A stretch of 64,000 nucleotides of DNA from JADHMP01 sp964386915 (GCA_964386915.1 CAYLUQ010000001.1:1-64000); one strand, 5' to 3'. Shown: positions 34,549 to 43,792, numbered from the stretch's first letter. Translations and numbers: made by a program. The notes: a model not told the origin generated them from the sequence alone.

Positions 34549-35718
34549 ATGGAAGCCTATATAATTAAAGGATATCGCTCTGCGGTTGGCAAAGCCAAAA
34601 AAGGAGGATTTAAAAATTATCGTTCAGATGATATGGCGGTGGAGGTCATTAAACACCTCATGAAACAAGTTCCTGAAGTGGCTCCTGCACAAGTAGACGA
34701 TGTGATTGTGGGTTGTGCCAATCCAGAAGGGGAGCAAGGACTGCAAATTGGTCGTTTGATTGCCGTTCGGGCATTGGGCAAAGAGGTGCCTGGACTCACT
34801 ATTAACCGCTATTGTGCCTCAGGACTGGAGGCCATTGGACAGGCCGTTGCTAAAATTAAGGCCGGTTATGGAGAGGTTTTTGTTGCCGGAGGAATAGAAA
34901 ATATGAGCATGATTCCCATGACGGGCTATAAATTGGCGCCCAGCTATAAAGCTAACTTGGAAAACCTCAACTATCATGTGAGTATGGGAGCTACTGCAGA
35001 GGCAGTGGCAGCTAAATATAACATTAGCCGTGAGGCTTCAGATGCGTTTGCGCTACGTTCTCACCAACGTGCTGCAGCCGCCATTGACAGTGGAAAATTT
35101 AAAGAACAAATCGTACCCATCACGGTAGAAGATGTTTTTGTGAAAGAAGGTGAAATGGTGCGAACTTCTCATATTGTGGCAGAAGATGAAGGTGTTCGTA
35201 GAGATACCAGTTTAGAGGGTTTGGCCAAACTTCGTCCTGCTTTTAAGAGGGGAGGAGTGGTCACAGCTGGCAATGCTTCGCAAACCTCAGACGGAGCAGC
35301 CTTTGTGTTGGTGGTGAGTGAGGCGGTAGTGAAAGCCCTAAACTTAGAGCCCATAGCTCGACTGGCGGCCTGCGCAGTAGGGGGGGTTGATCCCTTATAT
35401 ATGGGCATGGGTCCCTGTGTGGCTATTCCTAAAGCACTTAAACAAGCCGGTTTACAGCTCCAAGATATTCAACAAACAGAACTAAATGAAGCTTTTACTG
35501 CACAGGCCTTGGCTGTGATTCAAGAGGTAGGGCTTGACCCTGAAACAGTCAATGTAAATGGCGGTGCCGTGGCTTTAGGACACCCACTCGGATGCACGGG
35601 CACCAAGCTTTCTGTTCAGCTGTTAGAAGAAATGAAATTGCGTCAGCAACGCTATGGCATGGTGACCGCTTGCGTGGGAGGTGGACAAGGCATTGCCGGA
35701 ATTTTTGAACGCTTATGA
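34549..35718 (+). CDS. fadA: Acetyl-CoA C-acyltransferase (3-ketoacyl-CoA thiolase)
   Basis: 389 aa, the normal size. The acyl-accepting Cys89 is in NRYCASGLEAIG, the catalytic His345 in GHPLGCTG, and Cys375 in TACVGGGQG. It completes the beta-oxidation cycle by cleaving 3-ketoacyl-CoA with CoA. Coupled to fadN upstream (5 bp) and to a TetR gene downstream (4-bp overlap). It could also serve acetoacetyl-CoA made by AacS. Symbol given by role; fadI-type naming would also be acceptable. Confidence 0.94.
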   Translation: MEAYIIKGYRSAVGKAKKGGFKNYRSDDMAVEVIKHLMKQVPEVAPAQVDDVIVGCANPEGEQGLQIGRLIAVRALGKEVPGLTINRYCASGLEAIGQAVAKIKAGYGEVFVAGGIENMSMIPMTGYKLAPSYKANLENLNYHVSMGATAEAVAAKYNISREASDAFALRSHQRAAAAIDSGKFKEQIVPITVEDVFVKEGEMVRTSHIVAEDEGVRRDTSLEGLAKLRPAFKRGGVVTAGNASQTSDGAAFVLVVSEAVVKALNLEPIARLAACAVGGVDPLYMGMGPCVAIPKALKQAGLQLQDIQQTELNEAFTAQALAVIQEVGLDPETVNVNGGAVALGHPLGCTGTKLSVQLLEEMKLRQQRYGMVTACVGGGQGIAGIFERL

Positions 35719-36314
35719 TTGTAGAGGATATAGGAAAAAGAGCCTCACAAAAACAACAAGTAAGAGAACGCATACTTACAGAAGGGTTAGCCCTTTTTTC
35801 ACATCAAGGGGTAGACAAAACAACGGTGGCTGATGTGGTCCAAAAGTGCAATATCGCTAGAGGCACCTTCTACAACTATTTTAATGATATCAATGCGCTA
35901 TTTGATGCCCTCATTGAGCAACTCAATCAGCAAGTTAAAGAAGCCATCCAACAAACTCGTAAGGAAAGTAAAACCGTGTATGATTATCTCTACGGGACCT
36001 TTAAAAACTACTTTGATTTGATCGGTACCCAAGAAATGATTCAATTTCACGTGGTTAATCAGGCTTATATCCGACAAAGCTCCTATCAAAGTGACATCAT
36101 TAAAACCATTGTTAAAAACCTCAATAGAGATATTAAGTCTGACTTTAAAATTAAAGCCTTTAAAGAAAAACACGAATTCCTTTTGTTGAGTTATATGTTG
36201 GTGGGCAGCCCACCCGAATTATTCCTAGCCACCCACACCACCGATATTACCTTAACCAGCGAACAACTGGCCACCTTCTTGGCTAAATTGTTTCATAAAG
36301 TATTGATGGAATAA
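35715..36314 (+). CDS. TetR/AcrR-family transcriptional regulator
   Basis: 199 aa. Helix-turn-helix: RILTEGLALFSHQGVDKTTVADVVQKCNIARGTFYNYFNDI with the typical TxxxI...GxFYxYF pattern. The C-terminal helices hold the ligand pocket, likely acyl-CoA by analogy to FadR-type TetR proteins. The start overlaps the thiolase stop by 4 bp, so it is autoregulated with the operon if it binds the palindrome at 32104-32122. The ligand and target are inferred from position. Confidence 0.87.
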   Translation: MIVEDIGKRASQKQQVRERILTEGLALFSHQGVDKTTVADVVQKCNIARGTFYNYFNDINALFDALIEQLNQQVKEAIQQTRKESKTVYDYLYGTFKNYFDLIGTQEMIQFHVVNQAYIRQSSYQSDIIKTIVKNLNRDIKSDFKIKAFKEKHEFLLLSYMLVGSPPELFLATHTTDITLTSEQLATFLAKLFHKVLME

Positions 36315-36327
36315 TGGTTTACTCTAG

Positions 36328-36438
36328 CTCAAGGGGCACTTCGGCAGGCTCAGTGCCCCGAAGGGCACTCACAACAGGCATTGAGCCATAAAGGGCACTG
36401 AGTCATAGAGGGCACTGAGCCTGTCGAAGTGCCCTGAG
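36328..36438. repeat. Inverted repeat element with TTCGACAGGCTCAG-type arms
   Basis: Two 25-bp arms (36334-36358 and, inverted, 36410-36434) differ at a single base. Each arm starts with GGGCACT and ends with AGTGCCC, so it can also fold on itself. Between them lie further copies of GGGCACTgAG. The element fills the space between convergent tetR and umuD genes and may act as a bidirectional terminator. The core TTCGACAGGCTCAGT is of the dispersed REP kind seen in many bacterial genomes (recalled, not searched). Confidence 0.7.
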
Positions 36439-36441
36439 GTT

Positions 36442-36870
36442 CTACAGCCGTTTGACCACATAGGTCACAATGCCCCAAATGATGAGTTGATTTTCTTCCG
36501 TGATTTTGAGGGGCTTATACTTTTTGTTTTCGGGCATTAGGTATACGGCGTCTTTTTCTACTTTGAGGCGTTTAACAGTAAATTCACCATCGATAAAACA
36601 AACGGCAATTTTGTTGTTTTGGGGTTCCAAGCTGCGGTCAATCACCAAGAGGTCTCCATCGTCTAAGCCGGCACCTTGCATGGAGTCTCCTGAAACACGG
36701 GCATAAAACGTGGCGGCTTCATTTTTTACCACTTCTTGGTCTATGCTAATGCGAACTTCTTTAAAATCTTCTGCAGGCGATGGAAACCCAGCCGAAATGC
36801 CTTCTTGTGCTAAATGGAGTGCTTTTTGGGTATCTGCATTGGGGTGAAAAAAAGCGAGTTTTTCGGGCAT
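36442..36870 (-). CDS. umuD: UmuD-like S24 self-cleaving peptidase
   Basis: 142 aa. Residues 27-28 (Ala-Gly in SAGFPSPAEDF) are the self-cleavage site region, and the catalytic pair is Ser63 (SGDSM) and Lys100 (FTVK). After RecA-stimulated cleavage the product joins UmuC to form a lesion-bypass polymerase. Its ATG is 1 bp after the umuC stop, so it is second in a umuC-umuD operon, the reverse of the E. coli order. No recognisable LexA gene or box is in the window. Confidence 0.92.
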   Translation of the reverse strand: MPEKLAFFHPNADTQKALHLAQEGISAGFPSPAEDFKEVRISIDQEVVKNEAATFYARVSGDSMQGAGLDDGDLLVIDRSLEPQNNKIAVCFIDGEFTVKRLKVEKDAVYLMPENKKYKPLKITEENQLIIWGIVTYVVKRL

Positions 36871-36871
36871 T

Positions 36872-38137
36872 TCAAGAAGTTTTTACGGTGATTATTTCTT
36901 GGAGCAAGGTGGTATAGCGAGGGGAGAGATGTTCTTGTTTCATTTTCCAGGTACGTTTTAAGTCTTGATTGGCCAATTTCATTTGATGCGGCCCAAAACG
37001 GCGGTGGATGCGGTCTAGGGTGTGCATCAAGGCATCGTGTTTGTCAATGTGCGATTCAAACAAATGCAATTGTCGTTGGGCGGTGGGCACCAGATCCATA
37101 ATGATCACCCCGGCTTTTTTATAGGCAATGTCTTCTTTAAAAATACGTTTGAGTCCCACTAGTGCATATTTTGTGATGGTGAGGGTAGAATTAGAAGCAT
37201 AGGGGAGGGTCACCACACAGCTGTTGCGATAGGGAGTAGTATTTTCTTTGTGGGGGTCGCTGCGTACAAAGATTAAAAGCGCCTGACAGCTACTGTTTTG
37301 TTGCCGCAATTTTTCAGCACAACTAGTGGCAAAAGTGCTCACCCGTTCTTCTAGGTCGTGCCATTGGGTGAGGGTGCCTTCAAAGCTGCGGGTAGTAGCA
37401 ATGTTTTTTTTAGCCGGAATGTTTTCTTCTAGCGGAATGCAAGGCAGGCCTTGCAGGTCTTTTTTTAAGCGCAATCCTAAAATACTCATGTTTTTGCGAA
37501 TCCAGTCATCGGGCAAATGCACAAAATCTAAGGCCGTTTTAACCCCAAGGGCTTCTAAGCGTTTGCGGTGTTGACGACCCACGCCCCAAACGTCGCCAAT
37601 GAGGGTCCAACGGAGGGCTTTGACTCGTTTTTCTTCGGTGTCAATGCTATAAACCCCTTGCGTTTTTTCGGCAAATTTCTTGGCAATTTTATTGGCAATT
37701 TTGGCCAAGGCTTTGCTGGGGGCTAGGCCAACAGAAACGGGAATGCCCGTCCACTGCTGCACTTGCTGTCGCATTTTTTGTGTGTGCAGCAGTAAGTCAA
37801 AACGATCAAAGCCTTTGAATTGTAAAAAAGCTTCGTCTATGCTATAAATTTCAACTTGGGGAGTATATTGTTCTAAAATGTGCATTACCCGCCTACTCAT
37901 ATCACCATAGAGGGCATAGTTAGAAGAAAACACTTTGACTTGGTGTTGTTCAAATTGCTTTTTATATTGAAAAGCGGGGGCGCCCATGGGAATACCTAGG
38001 GCTTTAGCCTCATTGCTTCGCGCAATCACACAGCCGTCATTATTAGATAAAATAACCACAGGCTTTTTTTCCCACTGCGGTTGAAATACCCGCTCGCAAG
38101 AGGCATAAAAATTATTGCAATCAACTAAAGCAAACAT
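36872..38137 (-). CDS. umuC: Y-family DNA polymerase subunit UmuC
   Basis: 421 aa from the ATG at 38137 (a TTG lies two codons before). Palm motifs: FALVDCNNFYASCERVF (metal-binding Asp) and IYSIDEAFLQF (Asp-Glu). The little-finger region and the C-terminal DUF4113-like tail (YKKAGVIIMDLVPTAQRQLHLFE) identify UmuC rather than DinB. It performs error-prone translesion synthesis with the cleaved UmuD dimer. It starts a two-gene operon with umuD; the divergent gene is sucA. Confidence 0.94.
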   Translation of the reverse strand: MFALVDCNNFYASCERVFQPQWEKKPVVILSNNDGCVIARSNEAKALGIPMGAPAFQYKKQFEQHQVKVFSSNYALYGDMSRRVMHILEQYTPQVEIYSIDEAFLQFKGFDRFDLLLHTQKMRQQVQQWTGIPVSVGLAPSKALAKIANKIAKKFAEKTQGVYSIDTEEKRVKALRWTLIGDVWGVGRQHRKRLEALGVKTALDFVHLPDDWIRKNMSILGLRLKKDLQGLPCIPLEENIPAKKNIATTRSFEGTLTQWHDLEERVSTFATSCAEKLRQQNSSCQALLIFVRSDPHKENTTPYRNSCVVTLPYASNSTLTITKYALVGLKRIFKEDIAYKKAGVIIMDLVPTAQRQLHLFESHIDKHDALMHTLDRIHRRFGPHQMKLANQDLKRTWKMKQEHLSPRYTTLLQEIITVKTS

Positions 38138-38272
38138 GTGCAAAAGGTACTAATAATGTTTCACAAAAAAGGGCACTTTTGTGCGATTACCACAAGGGAC
38201 AACAAAATTATTAATCTTATAACAATAGCCACTATTTCTTTATAAAACTAATAGTGCTTTGGTCAAAAATTG

Positions 38273-38280
38273 TAATTTTG
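38273..38280 (+). promoter_or_regulatory. Possible sucA promoter -7 box (TAATTTTG)
   Basis: Exact TAnnTTTG match 29 bp upstream of the sucA ATG. No TTG at the expected -33 distance was seen. A nearby inverted repeat, CACTATT with AATAGTG around 38231-38257, could bind a regulator. Confidence 0.35.
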
Positions 38281-38309
38281 TTTAAGCAATTATACCAAGT
38301 TGAATAAGA

Positions 38310-41081
38310 ATGGATAAATATTCTTTTTTAAATGCTGCGCACACCGCCTATTTTGCAGCATTATATGATGAGTATCTCAAAAATCCAGATGATGTAGAGC
38401 CCAGTTGGAGGGCTTTTTTTCAAGGTTTTGATTTTGGACTGGAAAGTGGGACCTTTTCTGTGGGAGCAGTAGGCGAAGTGGAAGTGCCCGAGCAGGTACA
38501 AAAAGAATTTCAGGTAGTCAAACTCATAGATGGCTATAGAAGCAGGGGGCATTTGTTCACCAAAACCAATCCGGTTCGCGAACGTCGAAAATATAGCCCC
38601 ACGCTAGACATTCAAAATTTTGGCTTGGAAGAAAGTGACCTGGACACCGTTTTTAATGCCGGTGAAATCATTAATATTGGTCCCAGTTCGTTGCGTGCCA
38701 TCATTGAACATTTGCAACGCATTTATTGCGACTCTATTGGAATAGAATATTTTTACATTCGCAATCCCGAAAAAGTAAGCTGGATACAACAGCGTCTCAA
38801 TATAAACAGCAATCATCCGCAATTTTCAGCGGCTGAAAAAAAGCATATTCTACACAAACTCAATCAGGCCTATAGTTTTGAAAACTTTTTACACACCAAA
38901 TATGTGGGGCAAAAACGCTTTTCATTAGAAGGAGGAGAATCCTTAATTCCGGCTTTAGATGCTGTGATAGAAGCTGCCGCTACTCAAGGTGTTGAAGAAT
39001 TTGTGATGGGTATGGCACACCGAGGAAGACTCAATGTGCTCACCAATATTTTTGGAAAAGAACCTAAAGATATTTTTAGTGAATTTGATGGAAAAGACTA
39101 TGCTGAAGTAGTGTTTGATGGCGATGTGAAATATCATTTAGGATGGACCTCCCAACGCATTACCGATCAGGGTAAAAAAATCAATATGAATATTGCGCCC
39201 AATCCTTCACACTTAGAAACTGTGGGAGCAGTGGTAGAAGGCATTACCCGTGCCAAATTAGAAGACAATCACCGAGGTGACACCCAAAAAGTATTGCCCA
39301 TCATTGTGCATGGAGATGCGGCCATTGCGGGTCAAGGTTTGCCTTATGAAATTGTGCAAATGGCCAAGCTCAACGGCTATAGCACCGGAGGCACCTTACA
39401 TATAGTGGTGAACAACCAAATTGGCTTCACAACCAACTATCTCGATGCCCGATCGAGCACCTATTGTACTGATGTGGGCAAGGTGACCTTATCTCCTGTA
39501 TTGCATGTTAATGCAGATGATGCAGAAGCCGTGGTTCATGCCACACTATTTGCATTAGACTATCGCATGCAATTCAATAGCGATGTGTTTATTGATTTGC
39601 TAGGCTATCGCAAATATGGTCACAATGAAGGAGATGAACCGCGTTTCACGCAACCCCAATTGTATAAAGCAATTGCCAAGCATAAAAACCCCCGTGATAT
39701 TTATGCCGAACAACTTATTCAACAAGGCTTGGTGCAGCCCGATTATATCAACCAAATTGAGCAAGACTATAAAGCCCGTTTAGATTCTGATCTTGAAGAT
39801 TCTAGGAAAACAGACATTGCCGTAATCACGCCTTTTATGGCTGATGAATGGAATGAATTTAATTTGGTAGACGAACATGTAATGGCGGTTCCAGTAGAGA
39901 CCAAAGCCACTCAAGATCATCTAGAACAAGCTGCAGTAGCCCTCACGCAATTGCCCCAAGAAAAAAAGTTTTTAAGAAAAATTGAACGCTTAATTGCCGA
40001 TCGAAAAGCGATGTATTATGATCGCAATGCCCTCGATTGGGCCATGGGCGAACTGTTGGCCTATGGCACCCTTTTGCAAGAGGGTTATGATGTACGTTTG
40101 TCTGGGCAAGATGTTGAACGGGGCACTTTTTCTCACCGGCATGCCGTTTTAAAGGCAGAAGCTTCTGAAGAGGTAACCCTCCAACTCAATGAAATTGAGA
40201 CACAGAAAAAGGGCCGCTTTAGCGTATATAACTCTCCGCTTTCAGAATATGGTGTATTGGGGTTTGATTATGGCTATGCCATGGCCAGTCCAAATACACT
40301 TACTATATGGGAGGCTCAGTTTGGTGATTTTTCAAATGGCGCTCAAATTGTTATAGATCAATATATTTCGGCAGCAGAAGACAAGTGGAAAATTCAAAAC
40401 GGTATAGTGCTTCTCTTACCTCATGGATATGAAGGGCAGGGTGCCGAGCACTCCTCAGCCCGGATGGAACGTTATTTACAACTCTGTGCTAAGGATAATA
40501 TGTTTGTGGTTAATTGCACCACACCAGCCAATATATTTCATGTGTTGCGCCGACAACTAAAAGCCTCCTATCGAAAGCCCTTAGTGGTCTTTAGCCCCAA
40601 GAGTTTGCTGCGTCATCCCAAAGCGGTTTCGCAAAAAGAAGACTTATTGAACGGAGCTTTTCAAGAAGTTTATACGGACAACAGCGTGGATGCAAAAAAA
40701 ATAAAAACCCTTGTGTTCTGCACAGGTAAGTTTTATTATGATTTACTCCAAGCTCGAGAAGACAAAAAACGAGATGATGTGGCATTAATAAGGTTGGAGC
40801 AATTATTCCCGCTACCCCAACAGGCCATTCAGGCAGAGCTAAAGAAATTTGCTGCCGCTACCGATGTGGTTTGGGCTCAGGAAGAGCCACGAAATATGGG
40901 CGCCTGGAGCTATTTACTCCTGCATTTGCCCGAAGCTCAACAATTTAGACCCGCCACAAGAAGATTTTATGCAGCCCCCGCTGCCGGAAGTGCCGTGCGC
41001 TCAGCCAAAAGACACCGAGAAGTGATTGAATATGTTTTCGATGCTTCAAAAGACAATTTTATTAGAAAAATCAAAAAGTAA
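38310..41081 (+). CDS. sucA: 2-oxoglutarate dehydrogenase E1 component
   Basis: 923 aa, typical. N-terminal segment MDKYSFLNAAHTAYFAALYDEYLKNPDDVEPSWRAFFQGF is the E2-binding start of bacterial E1o. The thiamine-diphosphate region includes HGDAAIAGQGLPYE and the LDARSSTYCTDVGKV loop; FVMGMAHRGRLNVL and PHGYEGQGAEHSSARMERYLQL are conserved catalytic blocks. It decarboxylates 2-oxoglutarate in the TCA cycle. sucB follows after 3 bp, while E3 (lpd) is not present in the window. An aerobic oxidative TCA cycle is therefore indicated. Confidence 0.97.
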   Translation: MDKYSFLNAAHTAYFAALYDEYLKNPDDVEPSWRAFFQGFDFGLESGTFSVGAVGEVEVPEQVQKEFQVVKLIDGYRSRGHLFTKTNPVRERRKYSPTLDIQNFGLEESDLDTVFNAGEIINIGPSSLRAIIEHLQRIYCDSIGIEYFYIRNPEKVSWIQQRLNINSNHPQFSAAEKKHILHKLNQAYSFENFLHTKYVGQKRFSLEGGESLIPALDAVIEAAATQGVEEFVMGMAHRGRLNVLTNIFGKEPKDIFSEFDGKDYAEVVFDGDVKYHLGWTSQRITDQGKKINMNIAPNPSHLETVGAVVEGITRAKLEDNHRGDTQKVLPIIVHGDAAIAGQGLPYEIVQMAKLNGYSTGGTLHIVVNNQIGFTTNYLDARSSTYCTDVGKVTLSPVLHVNADDAEAVVHATLFALDYRMQFNSDVFIDLLGYRKYGHNEGDEPRFTQPQLYKAIAKHKNPRDIYAEQLIQQGLVQPDYINQIEQDYKARLDSDLEDSRKTDIAVITPFMADEWNEFNLVDEHVMAVPVETKATQDHLEQAAVALTQLPQEKKFLRKIERLIADRKAMYYDRNALDWAMGELLAYGTLLQEGYDVRLSGQDVERGTFSHRHAVLKAEASEEVTLQLNEIETQKKGRFSVYNSPLSEYGVLGFDYGYAMASPNTLTIWEAQFGDFSNGAQIVIDQYISAAEDKWKIQNGIVLLLPHGYEGQGAEHSSARMERYLQLCAKDNMFVVNCTTPANIFHVLRRQLKASYRKPLVVFSPKSLLRHPKAVSQKEDLLNGAFQEVYTDNSVDAKKIKTLVFCTGKFYYDLLQAREDKKRDDVALIRLEQLFPLPQQAIQAELKKFAAATDVVWAQEEPRNMGAWSYLLLHLPEAQQFRPATRRFYAAPAAGSAVRSAKRHREVIEYVFDASKDNFIRKIKK

Positions 41082-41084
41082 AGC

Positions 41085-42293
41085 ATGATTTTAGAAATGA
41101 AAGTTCCCTCTCCGGGAGAATCGATTACCGAAGTTGAAATTGCACAATGGCTAGTTTCTGATGGAGACTATGTAGAGAAAGATCAAGCCATAGCAGAAGT
41201 AGATTCAGATAAAGCTACTTTGGAACTCCCTGCAGAAGTGAGTGGCACCATTACACTTAAAGCAGAAGAGGGCGACGCCGTGGCCGTAGGAGCCGTTGTG
41301 TGCTTAATTGATACAGAAGGGCAACCCGGCGAAGGGGCCCCAACTAAAACAAAGGCAGAAGAACCAACAGCACCAGCTGCCGCTGCTGCAACAGAGGTTA
41401 GTTCACCTACCTATGCCACGCAAACACCTTCTCCAGCTGCTAAGAAAATTTTAGCCGAAAAGGGCATTGCTGCTGAGGCAGTATCTGGCAGTGGAAGAGG
41501 GGGCAGAATTACTAAGGCCGATGCCGTTAAGGCAACCCCTTCTATGGGCTCAATGCCAGCGGGAGGAAGCCGTTCGCAAACACGCTCAAAATTATCAATG
41601 TTGCGGCGCAAAGTGGCAGAACGACTGGTGGAAGCTAAAAATGAAACGGCCATGCTCACCACTTTTAACGAAGCCGACATGGCTCCTATATTTGAGTTAC
41701 GCAACCAATATAAGGACGCCTTTTTTGAAAAACATGGTGTGAAATTAGGGTTTATGAGTTTTTTCACCAAGGCGGTCGTTCGCGCTTTACAACTTTTTCC
41801 CGATGTGAACTCTATGATGGACGAAGATCATAAAATTGCTTTTGACTATTGCGATATTAGCGTGGCTGTTTCAGGTCCAAAAGGCTTGATGGTGCCCGTG
41901 GTGCGCAACGCAGAATTGCTCTCCTTTGCTGGTGTAGAAAAAGAAATTGGTCGTTTAGCTACCCGTGCTCGAGACGGTAAAATTACGGTAGACGATATGA
42001 CCGGTGGCACCTTCACCATTTCCAATGGAGGTGTGTTTGGTTCTATGCTCTCTACCCCCATTATCAATCCTCCACAATCGGGAATTTTAGGGATGCACAA
42101 CATCATTCAACGACCAGTTGCCATTGACGGAAAAGTGGAAATTAGACCCATGATGTATTTGGCACTATCGTATGATCACAGAATTATTGATGGACGAGAA
42201 TCTGTTGGGTTTTTAGTAGCGGTTAAAGAAGCCCTAGAAGATCCTACCTCCTTGTTGATGGATGGAGATCCTAAAAATGCCTTCGAACTGTAA
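41085..42293 (+). CDS. sucB: Dihydrolipoyllysine-residue succinyltransferase (E2 of 2-oxoglutarate dehydrogenase)
   Basis: 402 aa. Lipoyl domain with Lys43 in DSDKATLEL; a flexible Ala/Pro/Glu-rich linker (about 80-115); the peripheral subunit-binding domain (SPAAKKILAEKGI...GSGRGGRITKADA, about 114-150); and the catalytic acyltransferase domain ending SYDHRIIDGRESVGF with His365 and Asp369. It carries the succinyl group from E1 to CoA. Same operon as sucA. Confidence 0.96.
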   Translation: MILEMKVPSPGESITEVEIAQWLVSDGDYVEKDQAIAEVDSDKATLELPAEVSGTITLKAEEGDAVAVGAVVCLIDTEGQPGEGAPTKTKAEEPTAPAAAAATEVSSPTYATQTPSPAAKKILAEKGIAAEAVSGSGRGGRITKADAVKATPSMGSMPAGGSRSQTRSKLSMLRRKVAERLVEAKNETAMLTTFNEADMAPIFELRNQYKDAFFEKHGVKLGFMSFFTKAVVRALQLFPDVNSMMDEDHKIAFDYCDISVAVSGPKGLMVPVVRNAELLSFAGVEKEIGRLATRARDGKITVDDMTGGTFTISNGGVFGSMLSTPIINPPQSGILGMHNIIQRPVAIDGKVEIRPMMYLALSYDHRIIDGRESVGFLVAVKEALEDPTSLLMDGDPKNAFEL

Positions 42294-42313
42294 TCTTTAA
42301 TTGGTAAAAGCCG

Positions 42314-42736
42314 CTATTTGCTATTAAAATATAGTCTGCGGTTTTGATAATCAATTTGAGCTTTTCTTTCAAAGAAAAAATCAGCACCCAGTATGCCCTC
42401 AATGGGGGCAGCCCCTTGATTTTTTAGGGTTGTGTTGATATGACTCATGTCTAAAAGCACAAAAGAATGTTTCCCGGTGTTAAACCGACCCAAATGCAAG
42501 CTACTGGCCTTGCTGTATATGGCTTTCATTTTCCCTTCGCTGGCTCCGGCAGCTTCAAAGGGCTGTCCCTCAATTTCTAATGCAAATTGCTCTTGAAAGG
42601 TCTTATTCAAACAACTGCTGGAGGCTCCAGTGTCAATTAATAACTTGGCACTAACCCCATTGATGCGAGCAGTGCAAACTAAATGTTGGGTTTTGTTTTT
42701 GTAGAGTTTAACCGAACCTCTTTGCTTTCTTTTCAA
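42314..42736 (-). CDS. Retropepsin-like aspartic protease
   Basis: 140 aa. Single aspartyl-protease domain with Asp35 in LLIDTGASSSCLN, the second conserved strand block EGILGADFFFERKAQIDYQNRRLYF, both features of retropepsin-like clan AA proteins found as small genes in Bacteroidota. The start codon is a TTG at 42736, as no ATG is in frame before residue 70. It is divergent from tatD; a TAnnTTTG box lies 13 bp upstream. Substrate unknown. Confidence 0.82.
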   Translation of the reverse strand: MKRKQRGSVKLYKNKTQHLVCTARINGVSAKLLIDTGASSSCLNKTFQEQFALEIEGQPFEAAGASEGKMKAIYSKASSLHLGRFNTGKHSFVLLDMSHINTTLKNQGAAPIEGILGADFFFERKAQIDYQNRRLYFNSK

Positions 42737-42749
42737 TCTCTTGTTTTTT

Positions 42750-42757
42750 CAAAAATA
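42750..42757 (-). promoter_or_regulatory. Promoter -7 box TATTTTTG for the retropepsin-like gene
   Basis: Minus-strand exact TAnnTTTG match 13 bp before the TTG start. Confidence 0.4.
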
Positions 42758-42771
42758 CGGAATGAATACTT

Positions 42772-42779
42772 TATTTTTG
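42772..42779 (+). promoter_or_regulatory. Promoter -7 box TATTTTTG for tatD
   Basis: Exact TAnnTTTG match ending 4 bp before the tatD ATG. If used, the transcript would be nearly leaderless. Confidence 0.35.
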
Positions 42780-42783
42780 ATCC

Positions 42784-43560
42784 ATGCACCTTATAGATAC
42801 ACACACGCACCTCTATGTTGAGGAATTTAAAGAAGATCAAACGGCTGTTATAGAACGCGCAATTCTGGCAGGGGTTAAAGAATTTTATTTACCCGCCATA
42901 GACGCTAGCTATCTCCCTCAAATGCTCGCTCTAAAAAAGGCCTACCCCGAGCAGATTCATCTGATGATGGGGCTTCATCCAACCCAGGTCAAAGAAGATT
43001 TCAAGTCAGTGCTTGCTGCTATGGAACCTCTATTTGAACAGCATCATTTTGTTGGTGTAGGAGAAATTGGCGTTGACCTCTATTGGGACAAATCACTCAA
43101 AGTTCAACAACAAGAAGCCTTTGCCCTCCAAATTACCTGGGCTAAAAAACGGCAACTGCCCATCGTGATCCATTGCCGAGATGCTTTTGAAGAGGTGTTT
43201 GAAATATTGGAAACCCATCGAGGGGATGATTTATTTGGCATTTTTCATTGTTTTACGGGAACTGCTATTGATGCCCAGCGGGCCATTGATCTTAATTTTA
43301 AGTTAGGCATTGGAGGCGTGGTGACCTTTAAAAATGGAAAAATCAATACATTTCTTCATCAATTTCCCTTAGAACAAATTGTTTTAGAAACAGATTCTCC
43401 CTATTTGGCCCCCACACCCTTTAGAGGCAAACGCAATGAAAGTGCCTATTTGAGTTATGTGGCACAAGCAGTTGCGCAATGCTACAGCATTAGTGTAGAA
43501 GAAGTGGCTGCCCAAACCACTCTAAACGCTCAAGCTCTATTTAAGCAATCCGCCTGTTAA
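42784..43560 (+). CDS. tatD: TatD-family metal-dependent hydrolase (DNase)
   Basis: 258 aa amidohydrolase-fold nuclease. Metal ligands: LIDTHTHLY (His pair), GVGEIGVDLYWDKS (Glu), IVIHCRDAFEE (His), FHCFTG (His) and ETDSPYLAPTPFRGKRNE (Asp), all in the expected order and spacing. Members remove nucleotides from DNA or D-Tyr-tRNA-related substrates and act in DNA repair. It is followed by tRNA-Ser(GGA). Confidence 0.94.
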   Translation: MHLIDTHTHLYVEEFKEDQTAVIERAILAGVKEFYLPAIDASYLPQMLALKKAYPEQIHLMMGLHPTQVKEDFKSVLAAMEPLFEQHHFVGVGEIGVDLYWDKSLKVQQQEAFALQITWAKKRQLPIVIHCRDAFEEVFEILETHRGDDLFGIFHCFTGTAIDAQRAIDLNFKLGIGGVVTFKNGKINTFLHQFPLEQIVLETDSPYLAPTPFRGKRNESAYLSYVAQAVAQCYSISVEEVAAQTTLNAQALFKQSAC

Positions 43561-43627
43561 AAAAGAATTTTGTAATTAAAAAAGTTTCATAAGCCACAAA
43601 TTTTTATTTAATTCGAGCCGTAGAAAA

Positions 43628-43716
43628 AGAGAGGTGGCCGAGTGGTCGAAGGCGCACGCCTGGAAAGTGTGTATTCCGTTATCGCGGAATCGAGGGTTCG
43701 AATCCCTTCCTCTCTG
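43628..43716 (+). tRNA. tRNA-Ser (anticodon GGA)
   Basis: 89-nt type II tRNA. Acceptor stem AGAGAGG with CCTCTCT; D arm GCCGAGTGGTCGAAGGC; anticodon stem CACGC/GTGTG with loop CTGGAAA, giving anticodon GGA (reads UCC and UCU); a long variable arm GTATTCCGTTATCGCGGAAT; T arm with GGTTCGAATCC. The discriminator is G at 43716 and the CCA is not encoded. The long variable arm and anticodon agree on serine. Confidence 0.97.
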
Positions 43717-43792
43717 CAAAAAAAAATTATCGTATTGATTTTTTTTTATCTTTAACCAAACATTTTAAATTTAGAATTTAACTTTTATCAAA

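Noticed and set aside
41411..41770. Long antisense open frame inside sucB
   Set aside because: Shadow of the conserved sucB reading frame; no start signal or recognisable product.
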